14,761 nucleotides of DNA, taken from a bacterium (GTDB taxonomy: Bacteria > Actinomycetota > Acidimicrobiia > Acidimicrobiales > Bin134). Below the pieces are notes generated by a model that was not told where the DNA came from, ran no database searches, and saw only the letters and a program-made list of their open reading frames with translations. Of this stretch, positions 5,982 to 12,889 are shown piece after piece. The DNA lies in assembly GCA_028820035.1 (NCBI GenBank), contig JAPPKI010000249.1, positions 1 through 14,761 of the forward strand, given 5' to 3'. Positions within the stretch are counted from its first letter, which is position 1. The number at the start of each line of letters is the position of its first letter. The translations under genes were made by a program, and so were the position numbers.

Positions 5982-6806
5982 ATGCGAATAGAACCGCTTA
6001 CTGCGGCACTCGGGGCTGAGCTGTCGGATATCGACCTCGGTGGACTCGACGCCGAAATGGCCGCGGAGCTGCGGAAAGCCATCTTGGAGTACAAGGTGGT
6101 GGGCATCCGGAACCAGTTTCTCGATGACGCTGGTCATGTTCGGCTGGCTGAGTCGCTCGGCGAGCCGTGGATTCACCCGATGGACCGCCTGGCCGGCGTC
6201 GATTCGGCCGAGCCGTCGGAGTTGCGAGTCAAGAGCGACCACCAGCTTCTGACCGACCGGTGGCATCTGGATGTGCTGTATGCCCCCAACCCGCCCGCCT
6301 TCGGCATATTGCGGGCCATCGATGTACCGGCGGTGGGCGGCGACACCATGTGGGCCAATCTCGTGCTGGCCGCTTCGTGGCTGCTCGACGACTTGCGAGA
6401 GCAGTTGCAGGGGCGGTTCACAGTGCACAGCGTGCCCGACACGTTAATCAATCTGAAGCAGACGCTGTTCCCAGACTTCGACCCGCAGATCTGGCGTGAC
6501 AACCTCCAAGGGGTGCGCCAGCCTCTGCTCCGACGTCACCCTGAGACTGGGGAAGAGGCGGTGTTTTGCGTTGGGGATGCCTCCGTTGACGGGCTCGATG
6601 ACGATGCCAGCCATAGCCTCATGGCCGCGGTCACTGAACACGCCACCAATCCCAGCGTGACCTGCCGCTGGCGCTGGTGCAACGGCGATGTGGTGATCTG
6701 GGACGAGCGGTGTACCGCCCACTTCGCAGTGCGCGATCCGTGGGAGGGCGAACGCGTTCTTCGGCGCTTGCTGGTTGAGGGCGATTGCCCAGTGGTGGCC
6801 ACCTAG
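5982..6806 (+). CDS. TauD/TfdA-family Fe(II)/2-oxoglutarate dioxygenase
   Basis: The 274-residue length is close to the family norm. The iron ligands are H95, D97 (W-H-L-D-V) and distal H247 (T-A-H-F-A-V-R-D). T122 (G-G-D-T-M-W-A-N) and R258 lie 27 residues after H95 and 11 residues after H247, the same spacings as the 2-oxoglutarate-binding Thr126 and Arg266 of TauD. R262 lies where TauD has the sulfonate-binding Arg270. It should couple 2-oxoglutarate decarboxylation to hydroxylation, possibly of a sulfonate, a sulfate ester or a carboxylate. A clear ribosome site (GGGGAGG, 5967-5973) precedes the ATG. This is the first gene of the eight-gene run; the following gap contains a strong hairpin. 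The presence of a sulfotransferase downstream makes sulfated substrates worth considering, but the sequence does not prove this. Confidence 0.9.
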   Translation: MRIEPLTAALGAELSDIDLGGLDAEMAAELRKAILEYKVVGIRNQFLDDAGHVRLAESLGEPWIHPMDRLAGVDSAEPSELRVKSDHQLLTDRWHLDVLYAPNPPAFGILRAIDVPAVGGDTMWANLVLAASWLLDDLREQLQGRFTVHSVPDTLINLKQTLFPDFDPQIWRDNLQGVRQPLLRRHPETGEEAVFCVGDASVDGLDDDASHSLMAAVTEHATNPSVTCRWRWCNGDVVIWDERCTAHFAVRDPWEGERVLRRLLVEGDCPVVAT

Positions 6807-6822
6807 TTGCCGTAGCGGTGAG

Positions 6823-6849
6823 CAGGAGCCCGAGTTCGGGCTGGTCCTG
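6823..6849 (+). other. Intergenic RNA hairpin between the dioxygenase and DUF7065-like genes
   Basis: CAGGA (6823-6827) pairs with TCCTG (6845-6849), and inside it GCCCGA (6828-6833) pairs with TCGGGC (6836-6841), leaving TGG as a one-sided bulge. It lies 17 nt after the dioxygenase stop and ends 22 nt before the ribosome site of the next gene. No T-run follows, so it is a poor intrinsic terminator. It may partly terminate transcription, protect an mRNA end or set a processing boundary inside the operon. Confidence 0.4.
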
Positions 6850-6886
6850 AGTAACGTTGCGCGGACAGGGCAAGGAGAACAGGGAA

Positions 6887-7930
6887 ATGGCGACTGATCT
6901 GACCGGGGGTCTGAGCGAAGATCGGGAGTATGTGTTCGCGGAGCAGCCTGACGATCCGGAGATGCGGGAGTCGGTCAATATCTGGCTCTGGGACAAGGGC
7001 GACCAGGTGGGCATTCCCAGGATCGGAATCGAGGCGGTGGCCGACCAGTGGGACACCCACGAGGTGCAGGTGAACATCGCCAGCGGGGATGGCCGGGTAT
7101 TCACTCGGTTTGGTGCAGGCAAAATCCACGATCCGATGAATTCCCAGGGCCGGCCTTCCATCCTGGGAGCTGGCCCGTTGTCGTTCGAGATGATCGAGCC
7201 GTTTCGTCATTGGCGGATGCGCTTCGACGGTGTTGTCAACGGGTGGACATGTGACGAGCAGATCTCCGGAGGCCGACCTCAGGGCGAGCCATTGGTACCG
7301 GTGCAGGCAGATATAGACCTGTATTCCGCAGTGCCCCCGTGGGAGAACGGCGGGCTATTGGCCGAGGCCAAGCGGGTGCTCGAAGAGCAGGACGAGGGGG
7401 CGCTGATGGGGAACCCCAGGTTTGAGCAGTTGGCTCGGGCCCAAGGGACGTTGAAGATCGGCGATGAAGAGCACAGCATCGACGGCGGTGCGCTGCGGAT
7501 CCGACGCCGGGGAGTGCGCCGCCTTGCCACCTTCTGGGGCCATGCTTGGCAGTCGGCACTGTTCCCCAGTGGTCGGGCATTTGGCTATATCACCTATCCA
7601 CCCCGGGAGGACGGTCTTCCCACCTACAACGAGGGCTTCGTATTCGAGGGTGAAGGCGAGCTGATCCCGGCCTGGGTGGTCAAGGCCCCGTGGCTCAAAC
7701 GGCTCAACCACCACGGTGACGACGTGTCCGTGGTGATCGAGACGGAGCACGGCACCGAGACGATCGAAGCTGAAACGGTCATGTCGGGATTTATGGTGAT
7801 GGGCGGTGTCGGGCCAGGGACCGAGGGCTACCCAGTGCTCCAGCAGGCCATCACCCGATTTCGTTGGAACGGCGAGATCGCCAACGGGATGACCGAACGA
7901 TCGATGCCCGGCAACCTCATCGAAACATGA
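6887..7930 (+). CDS. DUF7065/DUF7064-like protein (AttH/CrtC-type lipocalin-like fold, tentative)
   Basis: The 347-residue product starts at the ATG at 6887, with AAGGAG at 6872-6877; an upstream GTG at 6857 lacks a site. The N-terminal half (R-E-S-V-N-I-W-L-W-D, then G-I-P-R-I-G-I-E-A) and the second half (W-G-H-A-W-Q-S-A-L-F-P-S-G-R-A-F-G-Y) resemble the tandem beta-barrel proteins grouped as DUF7065 + DUF7064, which recall the AttH/CrtC hydratase superfamily. In mycobacteria and their relatives such proteins cluster with lipid, steroid or terpenoid genes. The function is unproven: ligand binding, hydration or isomerisation are possible. Assignment is from remembered patterns only. There is no signal peptide. 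Its stop overlaps the sulfotransferase start by 4 bp (ATGA), so the two are probably made together. Confidence 0.68.
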   Translation: MATDLTGGLSEDREYVFAEQPDDPEMRESVNIWLWDKGDQVGIPRIGIEAVADQWDTHEVQVNIASGDGRVFTRFGAGKIHDPMNSQGRPSILGAGPLSFEMIEPFRHWRMRFDGVVNGWTCDEQISGGRPQGEPLVPVQADIDLYSAVPPWENGGLLAEAKRVLEEQDEGALMGNPRFEQLARAQGTLKIGDEEHSIDGGALRIRRRGVRRLATFWGHAWQSALFPSGRAFGYITYPPREDGLPTYNEGFVFEGEGELIPAWVVKAPWLKRLNHHGDDVSVVIETEHGTETIEAETVMSGFMVMGGVGPGTEGYPVLQQAITRFRWNGEIANGMTERSMPGNLIET

Positions 7931-9111
7931 GCAACACGAGAAGCTCCCCGCCATCGGTTGCTTCCCGAATCGACGGCTTGATCGCCGAAGCCAAGGCCAA
8001 GACAGGACTGGAGGACTTCGGCGGAGACTCTTGGCGAGAGGGCCTGGAGGTGCTGGTCAGCTCCGCGCTGAAGGAGGCAACGTTCAACGACATGGGTGAG
8101 CTGGGGTTCTACGGCACAGTTGTCCGGGCTCTCGTAAACCGGTTGAAGATCGAGGACTGGTATCGTCGCCACCCCGAAATCGACGAACAGGAGGTGGTCA
8201 TCGAATTCTTGGGGGTTGGTTTGCCTCGCACCGGCTCAACCGCGCTGTCGCACATGCTGGGGGAGGATCCCGCCTTCCGCAATTTGCGCACCTGGGAGGA
8301 GGGGAATCCCTGTCCACCGCCGGGCGTCGATCCCGAAGCGGACCAGGCTCGAATCGACGGTGCCCACAGCATTGTGGACTTGGGGCGACAGCACATGGCC
8401 GAGCGGCTTCGCTCGATGCTGCCTCAGTCACCCACCGGCCCCATGGAAGACCACGATCTCATGGCCCTGGAGTTCAAGGCCCAGTACTTCCTGACCATGG
8501 GCCACATACCTACCTACGCAGATTGGTTTACCCACTGCGACATGGAGCCCACCTATCGGTACGAGAAGCGGGTGCTGAAGCTGCTCCAATGGAAGACCGA
8601 CGAGAAGGTGTGGCGGCTGAAGAGCCCAACCCACACGCTGTTCCTGGACGCCTACACCAAAGTGTTTCCCGAGGCCAGGTTTGTGCAGACACACCGGGAT
8701 GTGTCAAAGGTGCTGCCATCGGTGTGTGACCTCTATTTCACGCTGCTCGAAGGCGGGAACCCGGAAATCGATCCGATTTATGTGGGTGAGATCAACCTTG
8801 AGCACTGGTCGATTGCCATGGATCGGATGCTGGTGTTTCGCCAAGACCCGGCCAACGACACAAAGTTCTTCGATATCGGCTTCACCGAATTCCAGGCCGA
8901 TCCGATCCACCAGATTGGCCGCTTCTACGACTGGCTGGGTGACGATCTGACTCCGGCCACCGTCGATCGGATGCTGGCTTGGCGAGCCGACAATCCCAAG
9001 GACAAGTACGGACGTCACACCTACGACGGCGCCCAGTTCGGCATCACCGACGAGGTGTTGGCCGAGCGCTTTGGGGCCTACCGAGGCCGCTTCGGACCAC
9101 TGTTGGACTAG
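7927..9111 (+). CDS. PAPS-dependent sulfotransferase family protein
   Basis: The product is 394 residues from the ATG at 7927. The 5'-phosphosulfate-binding loop is G98-L-P-R-T-G-S-T105, in the form seen in the bacterial sulfotransferase-3 group. The 3'-phosphate-binding pair is R257 and S265 in R-F-V-Q-T-H-R-D-V-S-K-V-L-P-S. The segment W-R-L-K-S-P-T-H, with a likely catalytic-region His, is also typical. It would move a sulfuryl group from PAPS to an alcohol or phenol on a small molecule or lipid. The longer frame up to 7864 overlaps the previous gene and is rejected. The ATGA overlap with the DUF7065-like gene points to translational coupling and a shared pathway. No PAPS-synthesis genes are in the window, and the acceptor is unknown. 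Confidence 0.9.
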   Translation: MSNTRSSPPSVASRIDGLIAEAKAKTGLEDFGGDSWREGLEVLVSSALKEATFNDMGELGFYGTVVRALVNRLKIEDWYRRHPEIDEQEVVIEFLGVGLPRTGSTALSHMLGEDPAFRNLRTWEEGNPCPPPGVDPEADQARIDGAHSIVDLGRQHMAERLRSMLPQSPTGPMEDHDLMALEFKAQYFLTMGHIPTYADWFTHCDMEPTYRYEKRVLKLLQWKTDEKVWRLKSPTHTLFLDAYTKVFPEARFVQTHRDVSKVLPSVCDLYFTLLEGGNPEIDPIYVGEINLEHWSIAMDRMLVFRQDPANDTKFFDIGFTEFQADPIHQIGRFYDWLGDDLTPATVDRMLAWRADNPKDKYGRHTYDGAQFGITDEVLAERFGAYRGRFGPLLD

Positions 9112-9171
9112 CACAATGGCAGCGAACAGCTTTGAGTGCCACCGGCTGATTGAGCAGGCTGACTAGCACAA
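9106..9171 (+). repeat. 11-bp direct repeat (GACTAGCACAA) flanking a 44-bp spacer
   Basis: GACTAGCACAA occurs at 9106-9116 and again at 9161-9171. The first copy includes the sulfotransferase stop codon TAG. The second copy's TAG closes a 16-codon open frame that begins at 9116. Two copies of 11 bp only 55 bp apart, directly before a gene remnant, look like the trace of a small duplication or a deletion between short repeats. Chance cannot be excluded. Confidence 0.5.
9116..9166 (+). other. Mini-ORF of 16 codons after the sulfotransferase
   Basis: An ATG 4 nt after the sulfotransferase stop opens the frame M-A-A-N-S-F-E-C-H-R-L-I-E-Q-A-D, followed by TAG. It sits between the two copies of the 11-bp repeat. 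The short sequence vaguely recalls the N-terminus of AMP-forming ligases (a helix like xxLIExAD), and the next gene is a ligase C-terminal remnant, so it might be the other end of the same deleted gene. Sixteen residues are too few to establish this, and it may be a chance frame. Confidence 0.15.
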
Positions 9172-9192
9172 CAAAGGGGAAATGGGAGCAAC

Positions 9193-9414
9193 ATGTCGGG
9201 ACCAGCGACACGGGTCTACCAGGGCAATTGGGCCATCTCGTCATTCGAGGTTGAGGCGTCAGTCAGAGGCCAACCCGGAGTGCTCGAATGCGCCGCTTTT
9301 GCGGTCACGTCCGAGATCGCTGAAACGGAGGAAGAGGTCATGATCGCGGTAGCGCCCGATTCCGACGGCGACCTAGACGTGGATGCACTGTTCCGCAGCC
9401 TGCTGAATCAATGA
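9193..9414 (+). CDS. Orphan AMP-binding C-terminal fragment of an acyl-CoA synthetase (probable remnant)
   Basis: This 73-residue frame matches the start of the C-terminal subdomain (AMP-binding_C) of CaiC-like acyl-CoA ligases. I-S-S-F-E-V-E at 15-21 is the classic G-E-N-I-S-S-F-E-V-E hinge motif, followed by V-R-G-Q-P-G-V-L-E-C-A-A-F-A-V-T-S-E, E-E-V-M-I-A-V-A-P and the helix L-D-V-D-A-L-F-R-S-L-L. The whole adenylation domain (about 400 residues) is missing, and the frame stops before the M-x-Y-F-x-V-P-R stretch and the terminal catalytic Lys, so it cannot make acyl-CoA alone. Yet it has an ATG with GGGAG upstream, and its stop overlaps the P450 start by 4 bp (ATGA), so it is probably still translated and may help P450 translation. 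It is either a decaying remnant or a small protein reused as a leader or partner. Confidence 0.7.
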   Translation: MSGPATRVYQGNWAISSFEVEASVRGQPGVLECAAFAVTSEIAETEEEVMIAVAPDSDGDLDVDALFRSLLNQ

Positions 9415-10712
9415 CTGATTCTCTTGACGACCGGATTCGGCGGCTGCTGGACAGGGACGAGGTGCTGTTGGCGTCTCCGTGGCAGCTCTTTGACGACGTC
9501 AGGTCGGCATCGGACCCGGCGTTCTACAGCGAGGCCATGGGGGCGTGGGTCATCACCTGTTACCAACTCCTGCACGACATCCTTGTCGATCCAGCGACAT
9601 GGTCGAACCGGTCTCCCACGGCCACCTATGAGTTTCGCAATCCTGTGGCCGAACACGCCGATGCCATCGAACAGGAACCGGAGATGGTTGAGGCAGTCCG
9701 ACGTTTTCGCAACCGCTCTCGGGGTCGAGTACTCAATACGGCCGACCCCCCCGAACACGTGCGCCAGCGCAGGGCCCTGAACCGTGCCTTTCGGCCCGCG
9801 CGCCTTCGGGCGTTGGAGCCGGAGGTCAAGTCGGTGTCAGATTGGCTGGTTGCTGCTTTCGCCCAGCGCGGTCGGGCTGACCTGGTTCAGGAATACGCCG
9901 TGTTGTTGCCCATGGTGATGATCTCGCGGATGCTGGGGGTTCCCGAGGTTGAACTGGAGATGTTCAAGGGATGGTCGGACGACTTCGCCATACCCATCGG
10001 ACGAGCCCGACCTAGCCGCGACGAGGTGCGCAGCTACATCAAGTCGGAGTACGAGTTCGACGAGTACTTCTCGGACTTGGTCGAGCAGCGCCAAGCCGAG
10101 CCCCGCGATGATCTGATCTCCGATGTGGCCAACGCCGAGGTCGACGGCGAGCCGCTGACCTATGAAGAGCGCATGGGGGCGCTGCGGCAGTTCCTGCTGG
10201 CTGGCAACGAGACAACCACCACCTTGCTGGGCAACATTGGGCACCGCCTGGCCACCAACCACGGTTTGCGAGATCACTTGGCCTCAAACCGAGACCTGGT
10301 GCCCGCGTTCGTCGAGGAGGCGCTGCGCCACGAAGGGCCGGTCACTGGCCTGTTCCGAGTTGCCACTCGCGACACCGAACTCGGTGGGAAGCCAGTGGCC
10401 AAGGGTGAGTTTGCGTGGCTGGCGTTCGCGGCCGCCAATCGCGACCCGGAGTTGTGTCCGATTCCCCACGAATTCAACGTCAACCGCAGCCCCAACGACC
10501 ACGTAGCCTTCGGATACGGCGAGCACTACTGCATTGGCCAGGGCTTGGCTCGCCTGGAAGGCAAGGTGGGCACCAATGCCATGTTGGACCTACCCAATTT
10601 GACGCTCGCCGACGACCACAGCGACACCTTCATGGACAGCTACATCCTGCGAGGCCGAACCCAATTGCTAGTCACCTTCAACCCCCTGCCGAAAGGCGAA
10701 GGCGACGCGTGA
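9411..10712 (+). CDS. Cytochrome P450
   Basis: The 433-residue product is a soluble bacterial P450 without a membrane anchor. Landmarks are the P-P-E-H-V-R-Q-R-R segment near residues 115-125 (heme contact, helix C), the I-helix oxygen-activation motif A264-G-N-E-T-T-T, the K-helix E303-A-L-R306, and the heme loop F367-G-Y-G-E-H-Y-C374-I-G, with C374 as thiolate ligand and L-A-R after it. The gene begins inside the stop of the ligase fragment (ATGA overlap). No ferredoxin or ferredoxin reductase is nearby, so electrons must come from elsewhere. In this cluster it would hydroxylate the shared substrate, but its CYP family and regiochemistry cannot be read here. The next gene begins 73 bp downstream. 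Confidence 0.96.
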   Translation: MTDSLDDRIRRLLDRDEVLLASPWQLFDDVRSASDPAFYSEAMGAWVITCYQLLHDILVDPATWSNRSPTATYEFRNPVAEHADAIEQEPEMVEAVRRFRNRSRGRVLNTADPPEHVRQRRALNRAFRPARLRALEPEVKSVSDWLVAAFAQRGRADLVQEYAVLLPMVMISRMLGVPEVELEMFKGWSDDFAIPIGRARPSRDEVRSYIKSEYEFDEYFSDLVEQRQAEPRDDLISDVANAEVDGEPLTYEERMGALRQFLLAGNETTTTLLGNIGHRLATNHGLRDHLASNRDLVPAFVEEALRHEGPVTGLFRVATRDTELGGKPVAKGEFAWLAFAAANRDPELCPIPHEFNVNRSPNDHVAFGYGEHYCIGQGLARLEGKVGTNAMLDLPNLTLADDHSDTFMDSYILRGRTQLLVTFNPLPKGEGDA

Positions 10713-10785
10713 CGGCTTGATTCTGGAGATAATGGAGGATGTGGGGAGCCATGGTCTTTAGCGAGTATTCGGAATTGGGGGGCCC

Positions 10786-12039
10786 ATGAAGTCCAAAGCC
10801 GAACAGCGGGTGCTTTTGGTATCCGGCGACTCCCATTCGGGGCCAACCCTGGAAGCTCTGCGGTCGTACTGTCCGGGGGCTTACCTGGGGGCTTTCGATG
10901 AATTCTCGGCCAGCGCTCAAGTCGAGGAGATGCGCGCTGGAGTGCGAGGGAGCGGATCGTTGTACCTCAACACCTCAGGGCACGATGACCCTGGGGCACG
11001 CCTAGCCGACATGGACCGCGACGGCATCGCTGCCGAGGTGATATTCCACAACAGCTTCAACGGCGAGCCGATGCCGTTTCTGGATTTGGGATGGCCTGAA
11101 TTTGACAATCCCGAACTGGCCGGCGTGGGATTCCAGATCTACAACCGCTGGCTGGCTGACTTTTGCGGTGTTGCGCCAGAGCGGCTCATCGGGTTGGCCC
11201 ATATCCCGCTGTGGGACATCGACGCCGCCATCAAGGAGTTGCACTGGGCTGCCGACCACGGCTTGCGGGCGATCAACTTCCCCAGCGCCCGGCCGCAGTG
11301 GATTCAGTACAACAACCCCCATTGGGATCCCTTTTGGGCCGCGGTGGAAGAGACTGGTCTGGTGCTGGCCACCCACGCCGGAGCGGCCACCGATCCGGCA
11401 GTACAAGAAGTGGCCGGAACCCCGCTGCTCTTGATCGAAGCCGGCGGTGCCTACAACCGCCGGGCGGTGGCCCGCATGATCTTGGGGGGAGTGTTCGAGC
11501 GGTTCCCCGGTCTCAAACTGGCCATGACCGAGCAGCCCGGGGTGTGGATCCCGGCTGCGCTCGTTGAGCTCGACACCGCGGCCTTGGCCCCGTTGCCTCT
11601 GGCCAACAGCGAGTTATCCAAGGCGCCAAGCGAGTACTTCAAATCCAATGTATTCTTGGGGGCCAGCTTCATCGCTCCGTTCGAGGTCGAAGCCGCGGTT
11701 GACGACTGGTGGTGGACGAACATCTTCTGGGGTCGCGACTACCCGCACCCCGAAGGTACTTGGCGCTATTCCGATGACCCCGAAGATACGCCGATGACCC
11801 ACCTCTCGCTGCGCCACGCAATGGCCGGCATCCCCGAAGACAAGGTGCGGGCCATAGTCGGGGAGAACGCGGCCCGCGTGTACGGACTCGACGTGGTCTC
11901 GCTGCGATCGATGGCCGATGAGATTGGTCCTACCATCGAAGAAATCACCGCTCCGCTTGACGACGTCCCCGCCCTGGACGGGCCTGAACGCAAGGGTTAT
12001 GGCTACTTCGCATTCAGAACCGTCGGCCCCTACGCGTGA
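10786..12039 (+). CDS. Amidohydrolase family 2 protein (ACMSD-like TIM barrel)
   Basis: The product is 417 residues. D15-S-H17 at the N-terminus stands where this subfamily carries its first metal ligands. H197 (L-A-T-H-A-G) and D318 (G-R-D-Y-P-H-P-E-G) are the next conserved positions, and P-G-V-W-I-P near residue 255 and G-E-N-A-A-R-V-Y-G at the end are typical of PF04909. Such proteins hydrolyse or decarboxylate ring-cleavage or other carboxylate substrates; in actinobacteria they sit in aromatic, lipid or terpenoid clusters. The ATG at 10786 is preceded by a G-run (10777-10782). No signal peptide is seen, so it is cytoplasmic. The SDR gene follows 13 bp downstream, implying one transcript. 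The exact reaction is unknown. Confidence 0.9.
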   Translation: MKSKAEQRVLLVSGDSHSGPTLEALRSYCPGAYLGAFDEFSASAQVEEMRAGVRGSGSLYLNTSGHDDPGARLADMDRDGIAAEVIFHNSFNGEPMPFLDLGWPEFDNPELAGVGFQIYNRWLADFCGVAPERLIGLAHIPLWDIDAAIKELHWAADHGLRAINFPSARPQWIQYNNPHWDPFWAAVEETGLVLATHAGAATDPAVQEVAGTPLLLIEAGGAYNRRAVARMILGGVFERFPGLKLAMTEQPGVWIPAALVELDTAALAPLPLANSELSKAPSEYFKSNVFLGASFIAPFEVEAAVDDWWWTNIFWGRDYPHPEGTWRYSDDPEDTPMTHLSLRHAMAGIPEDKVRAIVGENAARVYGLDVVSLRSMADEIGPTIEEITAPLDDVPALDGPERKGYGYFAFRTVGPYA

Positions 12040-12052
12040 GGGCGGACCGGAG

Positions 12053-12847
12053 ATGAATGCTCGCGGCGACAACCGGGTGGCAATCGTTACTGGAGCGCGG
12101 CCGTGGGGGGTTGGCGGAGCGACGGCCCGAGCCCTTGCCCAACGGGGTTACGACGTCGCGCTGGTTGACCTTCGCCAGGACTGGGGGGAGCAGAGCGCTG
12201 AGGCCATCAGTGAACAGACGGGGCAGCGGGCGATTTGGGTGCGGGCCGACGTGTCGAATCGTGATGATGTCGTTGAAATGGCCAATTCCGTGCTCGGGGA
12301 GTTCGGCCGTATTGATGCCCTGGTGAATAACGCCGCGATCGGCGGCGCCAGCAGCACTGAGGACTTCGAGGTCGAGGAATTCAACCGAACCATCGGCGTG
12401 AATCTGCTGGGACCGATGCTTTGCACCCAGGCCGTCATTCCGGCGATGAAGGAGGCCGGCTACGGCCGAATTGTCAGCGTGGCCTCGACGGCCCCCTTCA
12501 ACCCGCCGCCGGCTGACATGAGCCCGGTGTCGCTGTACAACGCCGCTAAAGGGGGCTTGATCGCCTGGACCAAGTCTGCGGCGGCCGAGCTGGCGCCCTA
12601 CGGCATCGTCGTAAACGTTGTCGCCCTCGGGGGGATTTCCACCGGGGGTATGGGCAGCGAGAACCCGCCGACGCAGGAGCAGGACGAGCACATGTTGAAT
12701 GTGGTGCATCGAGGACTGTTGCCGTGGGGTCGGCTGCTGGGGGTCGATGAGGCGGCTGATGTCGTCGCCTACGCTGCCTCGGCCCCTAGCCACGCGATGT
12801 TGGGGGCAACCATTCACGCCAGCGGTGGGCGGGTGATGCCGCTCTGA
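12053..12847 (+). CDS. Short-chain dehydrogenase/reductase with an altered glycine motif
   Basis: The product is 264 residues. Seen: V-T-G14-A-R-P-W-G19-V-G21-G for the nucleotide, D62/D66-V region, N92-N-A-A95, N117, S142/S145 (V-S-V-A-S) and Y162-N-A-A-K166. Two oddities stand out: the TGxxxGxG loop has four, not three, residues between the first and second Gly, and the catalytic Ser is followed by a proline-rich insert, making the Ser-Tyr gap 17 (from S145) rather than about 13. D39 after beta-2 (A-L-V-D-L) favours NAD. It is probably an alcohol or steroid/terpenoid dehydrogenase. The frame extends upstream to 11918 inside the amidohydrolase; ATG 12053 is chosen as it fits the family N-terminus and follows GGCGGA and GGAG. 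Confidence 0.88.
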   Translation: MNARGDNRVAIVTGARPWGVGGATARALAQRGYDVALVDLRQDWGEQSAEAISEQTGQRAIWVRADVSNRDDVVEMANSVLGEFGRIDALVNNAAIGGASSTEDFEVEEFNRTIGVNLLGPMLCTQAVIPAMKEAGYGRIVSVASTAPFNPPPADMSPVSLYNAAKGGLIAWTKSAAAELAPYGIVVNVVALGGISTGGMGSENPPTQEQDEHMLNVVHRGLLPWGRLLGVDEAADVVAYAASAPSHAMLGATIHASGGRVMPL

Positions 12848-12889
12848 GGGCGGCTAGAAAACTGTCCTGAAGCAAACGGAGAAAGGCAG

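Noticed and set aside
7355..7954. Minus-strand frame of 199 codons opposite the DUF7065-like gene
   Set aside because: It has no domain pattern, and the plus-strand gene has a ribosome site and a coupled downstream start.
12014..12817. Long minus-strand frame (267 codons) opposite the SDR at 12053-12847
   Set aside because: The plus strand encodes a complete SDR motif set. The minus frame has no recognisable domain and is a GC-rich shadow.
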